A stretch of 64,000 bases of DNA, taken from assembly GCA_965246805.1 (NCBI GenBank), contig CBDFFO010000009.1:248001-312000 (forward strand). The letters are read 5' to 3'. The notes below the pieces were generated by a model that made no database searches, was not told the DNA's origin, and saw only the letters and a list, made by a program, of their open reading frames with translations. This DNA is from Schlegelella_A sp965246805. Lineage in GTDB: Bacteria > Pseudomonadota > Gammaproteobacteria > Burkholderiales > Burkholderiaceae_C. Position 1 is the stretch's first letter; every line of letters starts with the position of its first letter. Position numbers and translations under genes: made by a program. Below are positions 42,605 through 51,063 of this stretch, piece by piece.

Positions 42605-44048
42605 GGGAGCCTGTCCTGAATTTTGTGTGCGAGGCATAGCATGACGACAAGGAGCATGTATGCCGACGAGCAAGACGAAGCTGAGGAACGAAGCGATTGC
42701 GGCGAAGTCCGCGGCGCTGCCGAAGATTTCCAAGGAACTGCTTGACCAGTTCGTGAGCGCGGGGCCGATGACGGGCGAGGCGGTGAACGCCGCGTCGATG
42801 GCGTTCAAGAAAGCGCTCATCGAGCGCGCGCTGGGGGCAGAACTCGGTCATCACCTTGGCTACGCGAACGGCGCTGCCAAGCCCGAGGCGTCGAGCAACC
42901 AGCGCAACGGCGCGAGCGGCAAGACCGTCCTGACCGACGATGGCCCGCTGCGCATCGACGTGCCGCGCGACCGCGACGCGAGCTTCGAGCCGCTACTCAT
43001 CCCGAAGCACGAACGGCGCTTCACCGGCTTTGACGACAAGATCATCGCGATGTACGCCCGCGGCATGACCGTGCGCGAGATTCAGGGCTTTCTCACCGAC
43101 CAGTACGGTGTGGACGTGTCGGCCGAGTTCATCAGCAGCGTCACCGACGCCGTCATGGCCGAGGTCGGCGCGTGGCAGGCGCGGCCACTGGAGCCGATGT
43201 ACCCGGTCGTCTTCTTCGACGCGTTGCGCGTCAAGATCCGGGAGGACGCGGTGGTGCGCAATAGGGCGATCTACCTGGCGCTCGGCGTGCTGCCCGACGG
43301 CACGCGGGACATCCTGGGCTTGTGGATCGAGGGCACCGAGGGCGCCAAGTTCTGGATGAAGGTGTTCAACGATCTGAAGACGCGCGGCGTGGCCGACATC
43401 CTGATCGCCGTCACCGACGGCTTGAAGGGCATGCCCGAGGCGCTCGGTGCGGTGTTCCCGGCCACGACGCTGCAGACCTGCATCGTGCACCTGATCCGCA
43501 ATAGCCTGGACTACGCGAGCTGGAAGGACCGCAAGCTGCTCGCGGCGGCGATCAGGCCGATCTACACGGCGCCGAGCGCCGAGGCGGCATTGGCCGAACT
43601 CGACACCTTCGAGCGAGCGTCCTGGGGCGCCAAGTTCCCGACGGTCGTAGCCGCGTGGCGCCGCGCGTGGGATCGAGTGATTCCGTTCTTCGCGTTCCCG
43701 CCGGCGGTGCGACGGGTGATCTACACCACCAACGCCATCGAGAGCATCAACAGCCAACTGCGCAAGATCATCAAGTCGCGAGGGCACTTCCCGAGCGACG
43801 ATGCGGCGACCAAGCTGATCTGGCTGGCACTGCGAAACATCACTGCCGACTGGACCCGCCCAGCGCACCAATGGAAAGAAGCGATGAATCAATTCGCGAT
43901 ACTGTACGAAGATCGCTTCACCCAACACGCTCGGGCAGTGGGTTGAACCATGGGTACATGGCCCAACCGGGGGCGCCTCCAGCAGCCCGGCAGGGCCTCG
44001 ATAAATTACTCAACGAACCGCCTCGAACACAGAAATTCAGACACTCCC
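42605..44048 (+). mobile_element. IS256-family element
   Basis: About 1.44 kb. The left end GGGAGCCTGTCCTGAATTT (from 42605) and the right end, read in reverse from 44048, GGGAGTGTCTGAATTTCTG, are imperfect inverted repeats that continue to a shared CGAGGC. One transposase gene lies inside. I could not confirm the 8-9-bp target duplication, so the insertion may have been followed by a rearrangement. It lies between the arsH pseudogene and a broken MFS gene, probably parts of one former ars cluster. Confidence 0.85.
42660..43946 (+). CDS. IS256-family transposase
   Basis: 428 residues, the normal length. The DDE residues are in VVFFDALRVKIR (D), IAVTDGLKGMPEAL (D) and TTNAIESINSQLRK (E). The C/D(2)H-like CIVHLIRNS segment is also typical. 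AAGGAG precedes the ATG. No disruption is seen, so the element could be active. Confidence 0.93.
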   Translation: MPTSKTKLRNEAIAAKSAALPKISKELLDQFVSAGPMTGEAVNAASMAFKKALIERALGAELGHHLGYANGAAKPEASSNQRNGASGKTVLTDDGPLRIDVPRDRDASFEPLLIPKHERRFTGFDDKIIAMYARGMTVREIQGFLTDQYGVDVSAEFISSVTDAVMAEVGAWQARPLEPMYPVVFFDALRVKIREDAVVRNRAIYLALGVLPDGTRDILGLWIEGTEGAKFWMKVFNDLKTRGVADILIAVTDGLKGMPEALGAVFPATTLQTCIVHLIRNSLDYASWKDRKLLAAAIRPIYTAPSAEAALAELDTFERASWGAKFPTVVAAWRRAWDRVIPFFAFPPAVRRVIYTTNAIESINSQLRKIIKSRGHFPSDDAATKLIWLALRNITADWTRPAHQWKEAMNQFAILYEDRFTQHARAVG

Positions 44049-44049
44049 G

Positions 44050-44567
44050 GTGGTGGCCGCGCTCGGCACGGCGCAGACTCTGGCGTGGGCGTCCACGTAC
44101 TACCTGCTGGCGATGCTCGCCGTGCCGATGGCCAAGGATTTCGGGGTCTCTGCGCCGACGGTCTTTGCCGCCTTCTCGATGGCGCTCATCGTCTCGGCGT
44201 TGCTGGGGCCGTATGCCGGAGGCGCCATCGACCGATGGGGCGCGCGACCCGTGCTGTCCGGTACGAACGTCGTGTTCGCTCCCGGCCTGGCTGCTCTGGC
44301 CAACGCGCACGGGCCGGCCGGCTTGTTCGGTGCCTGGGTGATCCTCGGTATCGGCATGGGCAGCGGCCTCTACGAGGCCGCGTTCTCGGCGCTGGTGCGA
44401 CTCTACGGGCCTGACACTCGCGCAGCGCGATCACGAGCATCACCCTGATCGCCGGCTTCGCGAGCACTGTCGGCTGGCCTCTTTCGAGCCTGCTCGAGCA
44501 TCAGGTGGGATGGCGCGGCGCCTGCTATGCATGGGCGGCGCTGCACGTGCTGATCGGGCTGCCCTGA
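44050..44567 (+). pseudogene. MFS transporter fragment with frameshift
   Basis: Reads VAALGTAQTLAWASTYYLLAM, GPYAGGAIDRWGARPVLSG and LYEAAFSALVRLYG as the N-terminal half of an MFS permease. At about 44420 the frame shifts; the other frame continues with AITSITLIAGFASTVGWPLS and WRGACYAWAALHVLIGLP to a stop at 44565-44567. The start codon region is adjacent to the IS256 end, so the N-terminus is also damaged. Likely former neighbour of arsH. Confidence 0.8.
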
Positions 44568-44671
44568 ACCTGTCTCTGCCCAGCGCCGCTCTGCTCGACG
44601 CGGCTCGGAGCACCTCGCAAGAACCCTCTGCCACATCTCGATGCCATCAACGGGGCGTGCAGATTCGCCCT

Positions 44672-45397
44672 TCACGAGAATATGTACGTGCCCCATTGGA
44701 CCTCTCTCGCACCGACGGTGCTTGCTTCTTTCATGGGCTCGATGGTCGAGTTCGTCGAAGCGCTGACGATCGTGCTGGCTGTGGGCATCGTCCGCGGCTG
44801 GAATCTCGGCGGAAGCGCCTTCCGATAGGGTACGAACGCGCTTTCGGCGAGCGGCGCGGCCTTACCTGATGCAGTATCCGCGCCGCGCTCAAAAAGCGCC
44901 CCGCAGTGATCGCAAGTCATCAGCGCACGCGCAATCGTGACGATGTCGGTCTTGATGGCCTGGCCACATTCGAGACAGCCACGTCGCAGCGGCTCGGAGT
45001 GGACAGGACAGATCGGCAGCGCCCAATGCTGGAACAACGACGAATGACAGCCCGCGGCGAGACACGATAGACAATAGCGGAGCTCGCAACACAGCGAATG
45101 CGGTGCTTCGTCCTCGCTGACCAAGTCGCGCATCGCCGCCCTTGCAATCACATGCGGATCGCACGACGGGACGACGGCAGCTCCGAGCCTCAGGAGATCG
45201 CGGTCGCGGAGCCTAAAGACGCTCATTTCGAGAGCACCGCGACCCATTCCGCAAATCTCGCCCAACCCTTGCCGATCCGGCAGCACTCTTTGAATGAGAT
45301 CGACACACAGCAAGAAGAGCGAGCGTTCCTGTCCGAGCGGCCGGTCGAAATCAGGAACGAACGCGAACGGGTCACCGCCTTCGGAACGTCCGTTCAC
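44672..45397 (-). pseudogene. tniQ: TniQ/TnsD-like target-selection protein, truncated
   Basis: A 241-codon frame. The TniQ zinc-binding region is clear at about residues 109-165: YCLSC, LPICPVH, GCLECG and TCDHCG supply the cysteines and histidine. TniQ proteins recognise target DNA and bridge to TnsC. After about residue 190 the frame only reads the antisense of another gene fragment (44682-44828), so the C-terminal part is lost; relatives are usually 300-600 residues. GTG 45397 overlaps the upstream gene's stop (GTGA); an in-frame start at 45442 also exists. Confidence 0.75.
44682..44828 (+). pseudogene. Membrane protein (COG4280-like) N-terminal fragment
   Basis: From ATG 44682, MYVPHWTSLAPTVLASFMGS then MVEFVEALTIVLAVGIVRGW reads as the beginning of an uncharacterised membrane protein family. 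After about 45 residues the sequence ends at TAG 44826, at the border of the transposition module. The family call is from memory and moderate. Confidence 0.5.
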
Positions 45398-46446
45398 TGG
45401 ACCGGCCTTGCGTAGTGCGACATTACGCTGGAGAAATTGCACTCCTCGAAGCAGCCGTACACGAGTTCCGGCGTCACGCCGGTCAGCTCTCTGTTCGCCC
45501 GCAATACGTAGACCAGCGAGGACAACGCCGATCGAAGCAGGCTCATCGGGATGTGGATCTCATCTTGCATGTTCTTGCTCGTGGCTAATGTCTTAAGAGC
45601 CACCCGCATCGGCGCCGCGACATCGTTAAGCTGAAAGCCGCACGCCGCCAAGTGCGGCAGATACGTCGAGCTGAATCCGTCGGTGTGCCCCCTCTCGATC
45701 TCGACCAAGAGCTCGTCGAGGTCGCCAAGGCGAATGGGCAGGAACTCGTGGTACACCTGAAAAAAGCGAGCGACGAGCTGGTACTGTTCGGTGGCCAGGA
45801 AGTTTTGCTTGGTCTGCAGCATCTGCGGCTGGCCGATTTGCAGCACGAAGGGCTTCTTGCTTTTGTCCTTTAGCTCATTGCACACGCTCATCAGGAGCGC
45901 GTAGTGGTCCGCGTTGATCCACTGCGCATCGTCGATGATGATGATGATTCGCTGCGCTCCAGCGCCGATCGCACACTCGACAAGGTACTTGTAGAGGCTG
46001 GATCTCAGCGGCGCCTCTTTGGTCTGGTTGTAGTAAGCGCACCCGGAATTGCGCAGCCAATCTCGACAACAATCTGCTCGCGTCTTTTTCTTGTCTTCAT
46101 CGGTCAACCAGACGAATACGGCGAGCTTCGAGCCCAGCAGCCCGCCGACAATCGCCTTCAGATATTTCGCAAAGAAGCTCTTTCCGATGTGCTGAGCACC
46201 GAAAATGACCCCGCCGGGCATGTCGGTCCGGATCCAGTGGGCGACCTTCTCGCAACCGCGATCGATTTCGGGCGTCCACAGGGGCAGTTCGCCGAAGAAG
46301 TTCATGTCGCCGTCCGAAGCCAAGGGCGTGGCGCCCGAGTCTGGCCCGGGTTCACTTTCCGGCAATTGAGCGGACGCACCTCTGTCGCCCGCCGGCACCT
46401 CCCTATCGGCACGCGCGGTATTGGATGAGTTGTTGATGGAGGTCAT
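45394..46446 (-). CDS. TnsC/TniB-like AAA+ transposition regulator
   Basis: 350 residues. Walker A is GAQHIGKS at about residue 83-90 and Walker B the run IIIIIDDAQW. AAA+ regulators of this family form ATP-dependent filaments on DNA, link the target selector TniQ to the transposase and give target immunity. After the ATPase core, LVARFFQVYHEFLPIRLGDL fits the TniB pattern. ATG 46446 lies 5 bases after the TnsB-like stop. The first 45 residues are low-complexity and probably disordered. Confidence 0.83.
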   Translation of the reverse strand: MTSINNSSNTARADREVPAGDRGASAQLPESEPGPDSGATPLASDGDMNFFGELPLWTPEIDRGCEKVAHWIRTDMPGGVIFGAQHIGKSFFAKYLKAIVGGLLGSKLAVFVWLTDEDKKKTRADCCRDWLRNSGCAYYNQTKEAPLRSSLYKYLVECAIGAGAQRIIIIIDDAQWINADHYALLMSVCNELKDKSKKPFVLQIGQPQMLQTKQNFLATEQYQLVARFFQVYHEFLPIRLGDLDELLVEIERGHTDGFSSTYLPHLAACGFQLNDVAAPMRVALKTLATSKNMQDEIHIPMSLLRSALSSLVYVLRANRELTGVTPELVYGCFEECNFSSVMSHYARPVQ

Positions 46447-46451
46447 CGCTT

Positions 46452-48554
46452 TCACCTCGCCAGACGCCGAGGGACCACCATGAGCCTCGGGGCAGATGCC
46501 ACACGGGTAGGCTCTGAAGCTTTGGATGGGATCGGTCCGCCGCCATCGGCAACGTCGCTCGAATCGCACGCATCGACTAGGCTGTTGACTAGTGAGCCGG
46601 CCTCGTTGGCCGCCGCAGCTTCCTTGGCGGCGTCGACCACGACAGCCCATGAAGCCGCCTTGTCCGGTTCAGCTTCTGGCGATGCAGCGTCGGACAGCAA
46701 GCTTTGGAAGTGCTCGGGCGTCATGTTCAACGTCAAGTAGCGGAAGACGTACGCGAGCTGGGTGGCCAAGCGTGAGTCCATCGGCGCGCCGGCTTGCAGG
46801 TATGCGAAGAGTCTTTGCATCGGCTCGTCGTCAGCGCGGGGGCCCAGCCGGCCCGCCTTGCGGTGGATGCCGAAGACCTTCTTGATGCGAGCGTCGTGCG
46901 GCACCTTCCCCCACGCGCCTTCTGCGGTCAAGATGCCGAACTCGTCGCCTCTTGCGTCGAACGCGATCACGTGCTGGAGGTTCCTGTAGTCCGGCCTCAA
47001 CGACAGCTTGTGCCCTCGCATGCCGGGGTGCCGCTGTAGCAGATCTGAGCTATAGCGGCTGTACATGAAGTTCACGTGCGGAAGGCGCCCGTTGTCGATG
47101 TCGCAGCACACGGGGCGCGGTACCGGCGCAGAAAACCAGTGCGCTCGACGAAAGTGGCCCGGCAGTGACGGGAGGTCCAGTTTTCCCATGGAAAGCAAGC
47201 GTTCGACCCGCGTGTACGGCGATAGCGCCCCGGCGGCATCCGTCGAGTGCACGTTCTCATTTGCGAAGTAGCAGTCCAGGGTATGCACCAGCGCCGGCAC
47301 CTCGACCAGGAGCTCTGGGACCACAGCGGCGGCCTTGCGGCGAGAGTCCCGCGGATGGCTGCCGGTGGTGCCCGGCAGCTGCTGGATGACGCGTTTAGTG
47401 TGCTTGCGGATCGAGCTTTCGATCGTCGGGCGACCCTTAGGAGTTCCCGGGATGCCGACGATGACGGTTCCGCCCCAGAGCCGCGTCACGAGTTGCTGTA
47501 TGACGTCGGCGAGATGCTCGAGCGCGTTGTCCAAATAGAGCACCCGGGGCACGGTCCATCTGAGCTGCTCGAAGGAACTGGCCAAGAAGCCCGCGCCCTC
47601 TTCGTAGTCGAGATCAGGCACCACGGCTTGCGCCTTTGACGGCCCGCTGACCGCTTCCCACAGCACGCTGAGCACGTCGAAGGCCGAGACCTTCTTCGTC
47701 AACACGAGACGCCAGGCCAGCTGAATCTCGAAATCGACGGTCCGCAGCCTGATGATGGGAACTCGGTGCAGGTCGATCTGCTCGTAGTCGCCGAACATCG
47801 AAGGCATCCGAAGCCTGGTGAACTCATCGATGGACTGCTCGTCCATCACCCAATCCCCCATGACCTTGTGCTGCCTGGGCGTCGGTTCCACTGCCGCCCC
47901 GCTTTCGAGTGCCTTGGCGACGTCCGGCCCATGCTCGCGTGCGGCGAAGCGTCTGCCATAGCGCGGCAGGTAGACGCCTTGAAACCACACGTGCAGAGGA
48001 GTTGCGGCCTGGCTCGCCGTGCACATCGGGTAATCGGTTTCGAGAAGGCCCCGCGCGCGGCACAGCGTCAGGAACTCGCGATGCAGCTCGTGCCGACCGG
48101 TTCGGTTGGGTCGGGTCCTGCTGTTCAGATAATCGATCAGCCCGCTCTCAATGGGCGGATGGGTCTCGAGGAGACAAGCAAACATGCCCGTGAATCCAGC
48201 GGTTGCCTTGGTGTGGGCGGAGAACTCCTTGATCCTTGCGCGCGTCGCCTGGGCCTTGAAAGCCGCGAACGCCCTCATGCCCCAGACGCCCTTGCCATCG
48301 GATCGTTGCGTCATCGCCAGCCGGATCAACTTGGAGAACTGCTGGACCGAGACCTGGGCGACTTGGAGGACCTTTTTGATCGGTTCGAACTGAAGGAGCA
48401 TGCCCGCCGCCTTCGAGAGCCGATCGAAGCGCTTTCGATAGGTGACCGACAGCTTTTCGCGGTCGAAGCCAGGCCAGGCCGCCAGGACGCGGTAGACCTC
48501 GGGGATGAGCTCCAACAGGCTATTTCGCGCTGGAAACAGGGGTGCGAGTTCCAT
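46452..48554 (-). CDS. TnsB-like DDE transposase
   Basis: 700 residues, close to Tn7 TnsB (702). The rve/Mu core carries D in DYEQIDLHRV (about 261), D in VLYLDNALEHLAD (about 341) and E in GRPTIESSIRKHTK (about 379), an intact DDE triad. N-terminal helices would bind the element ends; C-terminal residues after about 640 are low-complexity and may contact the AAA+ protein. ATG 48554 is chosen because AAAGGA lies just upstream; it overlaps the TnsA-like gene by 35 bases. Confidence 0.87.
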   Translation of the reverse strand: MELAPLFPARNSLLELIPEVYRVLAAWPGFDREKLSVTYRKRFDRLSKAAGMLLQFEPIKKVLQVAQVSVQQFSKLIRLAMTQRSDGKGVWGMRAFAAFKAQATRARIKEFSAHTKATAGFTGMFACLLETHPPIESGLIDYLNSRTRPNRTGRHELHREFLTLCRARGLLETDYPMCTASQAATPLHVWFQGVYLPRYGRRFAAREHGPDVAKALESGAAVEPTPRQHKVMGDWVMDEQSIDEFTRLRMPSMFGDYEQIDLHRVPIIRLRTVDFEIQLAWRLVLTKKVSAFDVLSVLWEAVSGPSKAQAVVPDLDYEEGAGFLASSFEQLRWTVPRVLYLDNALEHLADVIQQLVTRLWGGTVIVGIPGTPKGRPTIESSIRKHTKRVIQQLPGTTGSHPRDSRRKAAAVVPELLVEVPALVHTLDCYFANENVHSTDAAGALSPYTRVERLLSMGKLDLPSLPGHFRRAHWFSAPVPRPVCCDIDNGRLPHVNFMYSRYSSDLLQRHPGMRGHKLSLRPDYRNLQHVIAFDARGDEFGILTAEGAWGKVPHDARIKKVFGIHRKAGRLGPRADDEPMQRLFAYLQAGAPMDSRLATQLAYVFRYLTLNMTPEHFQSLLSDAASPEAEPDKAASWAVVVDAAKEAAAANEAGSLVNSLVDACDSSDVADGGGPIPSKASEPTRVASAPRLMVVPRRLAR

Positions 48555-49176
48555 AGGGTTCCTTTGAAAGGTGGAGTTGGATGTCGCCGCGACAGTGCAG
48601 ATGCCCGAGGCGGGCATCGATCAACTGGGGCGTGATGTCTGGGAATTCGGCGGCCAGACACCCGACCTCGGTGCTTTGCCGAGCCGCGACGAGTGCCTTC
48701 AACGGGAGGTCCAGTTCGGAGCCCCGACCGGACCAAAGCTGCATCCGCTGGCGAAGCTCGCGCAGATTGCAGATGTAGATCGCTCCCGGGTCGATCGCAG
48801 CTTCGGTTCGGACGATGACTTCGGCATCGAGGAGCTTCCCGACGGCGCGCAATGCCCGGAATTTTTCGGACGGAGGCGTCCGCCGGCAGACGAGGTGAAG
48901 CTCGCGCTCGCCAGACTTGCGGCGCAAATCCAGGTGTGCGACAGCTTCGAAGGCCCGCCAACCCAAGCACACACGCAGCGGCTTGGGCGAGCAGTACAGT
49001 TCGACGACGTCAGGGTCGAACCGCGCCCGATGCCAGTTGTCGTGGATTAGAGAGGTGCCGAACGCGACGGGGAGCGACGTGATCGGGTCGACGAGCCCGA
49101 TCCGCTTCCTCGGAAAGCCCTGGTAGCGACGATACGAGCCGCCCCACTTGTCGATGGTGTTGTCTTCGATGGCCAT
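48520..49176 (-). CDS. TnsA-like endonuclease subunit (tentative)
   Basis: 218 residues, first gene of the tns operon. Position before tnsB and the pattern FGTSLIHDNWHRARFDPDVVE, then AHLDLRRKSGERELHLVCR suggest a TnsA-type restriction-like fold. TnsA cuts the 5' ends of the transposon so that it moves by cut-and-paste. The E-x-K of the active site appears as E-L-H here, so the catalytic site is uncertain. ATG 49176 is used; upstream codons are arginine-rich and unlikely to be coding. Confidence 0.6.
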   Translation of the reverse strand: MAIEDNTIDKWGGSYRRYQGFPRKRIGLVDPITSLPVAFGTSLIHDNWHRARFDPDVVELYCSPKPLRVCLGWRAFEAVAHLDLRRKSGERELHLVCRRTPPSEKFRALRAVGKLLDAEVIVRTEAAIDPGAIYICNLRELRQRMQLWSGRGSELDLPLKALVAARQSTEVGCLAAEFPDITPQLIDARLGHLHCRGDIQLHLSKEPYGTRTPVSSAK

Positions 49177-49411
49177 AGTGATTCCCGGCCTTCGTCGGCG
49201 CGATCGCGGGGAGCGATGGCGCTGACGTGGGCCCAGTGGTTCCTCCGACTTGCTGAGTCGGGACGACGCGCGGTCGGGCGCGCGCAGGCTTTCATTGCGA
49301 AAGCCTCGAGCAGGGCTTGACAGCCAGCTCTCTTGAAGGAACACTACGGGCTGCTGATCCCCATCTGCAGTTCGACATTCCCTCTTGAGCTACGGCGCAA
49401 GAGTGGCGATC

Positions 49412-49445
49412 AAGCCCTCCAACCTTAGGTGCGAGGGCTTTTTCG
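49412..49445 (+). terminator. Rho-independent terminator on plus strand
   Basis: AAGCCCTC (49412-49419) and GAGGGCTT (49433-49440) form an 8-bp stem with a 13-base loop, followed by TTTC on the plus strand (five T residues in all). It lies in the 298-base spacer between tnsA-like and the HTH gene, where no plus-strand gene is visible. It may end an unseen small RNA or block read-through into the next region. Confidence 0.6.
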
Positions 49446-49474
49446 TTTCCAGCTCGGACAACGACGTGCGGGCG

Positions 49475-49774
49475 CTACTCGATAGGCTTTCCTTTCGCTG
49501 CTTCGGCCAGTGCAACCGGGCCTGACGCCGGCTCGACTTCCACGGCCGGGTTTGACAGCGACTCCAGCCACGCGTCGACGTCGCGCCGGAGGGCGAATTT
49601 GCCTCTCCGATGCGGCAGATCGAACACGCGGACCGGCACGGACTGGCGATGCACTGCGATCCGAAAGGCGCTGTCGGAGCGGTAGCCCAGCGCTCGCCAC
49701 AGCTCCGCGCCGCTGAGTAGCGTGCTGGGCGAGGTCGCGGCCTTGGCCGGCTGCGAATCGCGACCGGTTGTCAC
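49475..49774 (-). CDS. Small excisionase-like winged-helix protein
   Basis: 99 residues. The middle reads LLSGAELWRALGYRSDSAFR then FALRRDVDAWLESL, resembling small HTH proteins that bind DNA through a MerR-like winged helix. It is upstream of the tnsA-like gene on the same strand, and may regulate the tns operon or bind element ends. Homology is weak and the start is uncertain. Confidence 0.5.
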   Translation of the reverse strand: MTTGRDSQPAKAATSPSTLLSGAELWRALGYRSDSAFRIAVHRQSVPVRVFDLPHRRGKFALRRDVDAWLESLSNPAVEVEPASGPVALAEAAKGKPIE

Positions 49775-49868
49775 GCCAGAGTAGGCTCGTGCTGCATTTG
49801 TGGCATGGTGACGAGCTCAGCCGACTCGCGCCAGCGGCAAGTTTTTCTGCCGGCATGCTCCATGGCAA

Positions 49869-50630
49869 GTGAAAGGGGTTCCCGTTTCGAACTGTCAAGA
49901 CAAGCCGTCGTACCGCCTGATCCAGAAGATGAGGACGATCGCTTGGTACGAGTCTGTCGTGCGAGAGACTTGGGCGGATACCCCGGGCCGTCTCGACCGT
50001 CGATTCAGGTCCGTCGGCGAAGGTAGAAAGCGCCTCTGGGAACGCTATCGCAACGGCGCCCCGACGCCGTCAATCGAGCGTAAGGGCAAGCCAGGCATCG
50101 TCGCCACCGTAGGAACGCTTCGGCCGGCGACTCGCGCGGTGTTCGAACATCCGCTGTGGTCTGCGCTGGAGCCCGACCGTCACCTCGACGTCGCGGCTAC
50201 CAATGCCGAGATGTTTAAGCTGCACAAGTGGGTATGGGTGCCGTTTTTCTACGTCGACCCATCGATACGGGACGGGTCGATTCGCGACTGGGAATATCTT
50301 GAAGACGAGGATGAGGAGTGGGAATGCCCGTACGGGGAATACAACCTCGTCCTCGACATGCTGACCTTCTACCTACTACTTTTTCGGGAAGCAAAGTCCC
50401 AAGAACGGTGGCGGACAGCTACTCGTGCGGGGCTTCGCCTCAGGGCACTCTTGCAGGATTGGGGGAGTAACAATCATCTGCTCGTGCGCATTAATGGAGC
50501 CCTGACGCGGTTCGTCATCGATCAGTTTTTGGGGGCAGACTACGAGCAAGCGAGTGAGGACGTGACGCACTGTTACCGGTGGCCGGAAGAGGCGCTTCGA
50601 TGCAGTGGAGACGCGGCAGGTAGGCTCTGA
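49869..50630 (+). CDS. Hypothetical protein in Tn7-like module
   Basis: 253 residues from GTG 49869, not recognised. ATG 49929 is an alternative start. It is soluble, rich in tryptophan and tyrosine, with an acidic stretch (EYLEDEDEEWECPYGEYN) near the middle and a basic N-terminal part (GRLDRRFRSVGEGRKRLWERY). It is divergent from the tns operon. As cargo of a transposon it could be a defence or immunity gene, but nothing in the sequence proves it. Confidence 0.5.
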   Translation: MKGVPVSNCQDKPSYRLIQKMRTIAWYESVVRETWADTPGRLDRRFRSVGEGRKRLWERYRNGAPTPSIERKGKPGIVATVGTLRPATRAVFEHPLWSALEPDRHLDVAATNAEMFKLHKWVWVPFFYVDPSIRDGSIRDWEYLEDEDEEWECPYGEYNLVLDMLTFYLLLFREAKSQERWRTATRAGLRLRALLQDWGSNNHLLVRINGALTRFVIDQFLGADYEQASEDVTHCYRWPEEALRCSGDAAGRL

Positions 50631-51063
50631 AACATCGCTCGGAGTTTGCTTCTGGTGCGCGAGGCAGCGCTGAGTTGCCTTTCTCCCAGCGAATTCGAAC
50701 AGACTTTGCTTTTGCCCGGAAGAAGGCAAGTACGCCGCGGATTCATGCAAAGTCTAAAGAATCAATGACTTGCGGCGGTGAACTTCTCTTGGGTCACGCA
50801 GTCGCCCTCGCCCCGTCGCGGCGGCCACACCTCGAACGCGTTGATGGGTCTGCTCGTCCGTTTGTAAGCTGAACGCCGCGGACCGGTCCACGCGGAGCCG
50901 GCGGCCACGTGAGTGGCTGGCATCTCCGGCGCGATCTCGAACCGCCCGCCGTCGAAATGTGCGGCAAAACCCGCCGAACTCTGCGCTTCACTTTCGCGCG
51001 GCGCTGCCGAAAATTTGGTGGAGCCTCGCTCGTTGGCCGATCCCTTCAATCGACGGAACCGCC
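50631..51063. other. Spacer between transposition module and msh operon
   Basis: About 430 bases with no gene I can support. A minus-strand frame at 50762-51073 reads plausibly in its second half (PINAFEVWPPRRGEGD) but has no recognised domain or ribosome site. The msh promoter should lie in this stretch; I could not assign one. Confidence 0.45.

Larger units (their letters stand above)
44820..50640 (-). mobile_element. Tn7-like transposition module (limits approximate)
   Basis: A minus-strand operon tnsA-like, tnsB-like, tnsC/tniB-like and tniQ with overlapping or nearly touching genes, plus a small HTH gene and a hypothetical gene at the other side. The tniQ gene is cut at about 44820 where it meets a host gene fragment, so the element has lost this end or recombined. 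I could not identify terminal repeats. No Cas genes are present. The right boundary is placed where sequence between 50.6 and 51.0 kb becomes non-coding before mshE. Confidence 0.6.

Noticed and set aside
42597..44056. Target duplication around the IS256 element
   Set aside because: GGTGG occurs on both sides but overlaps the element end and is shorter than the 8-9 bp expected, so it is not convincing.
44820..50640. CRISPR-associated transposon
   Set aside because: No cas genes or repeat-spacer array in the window; the TniQ is truncated.
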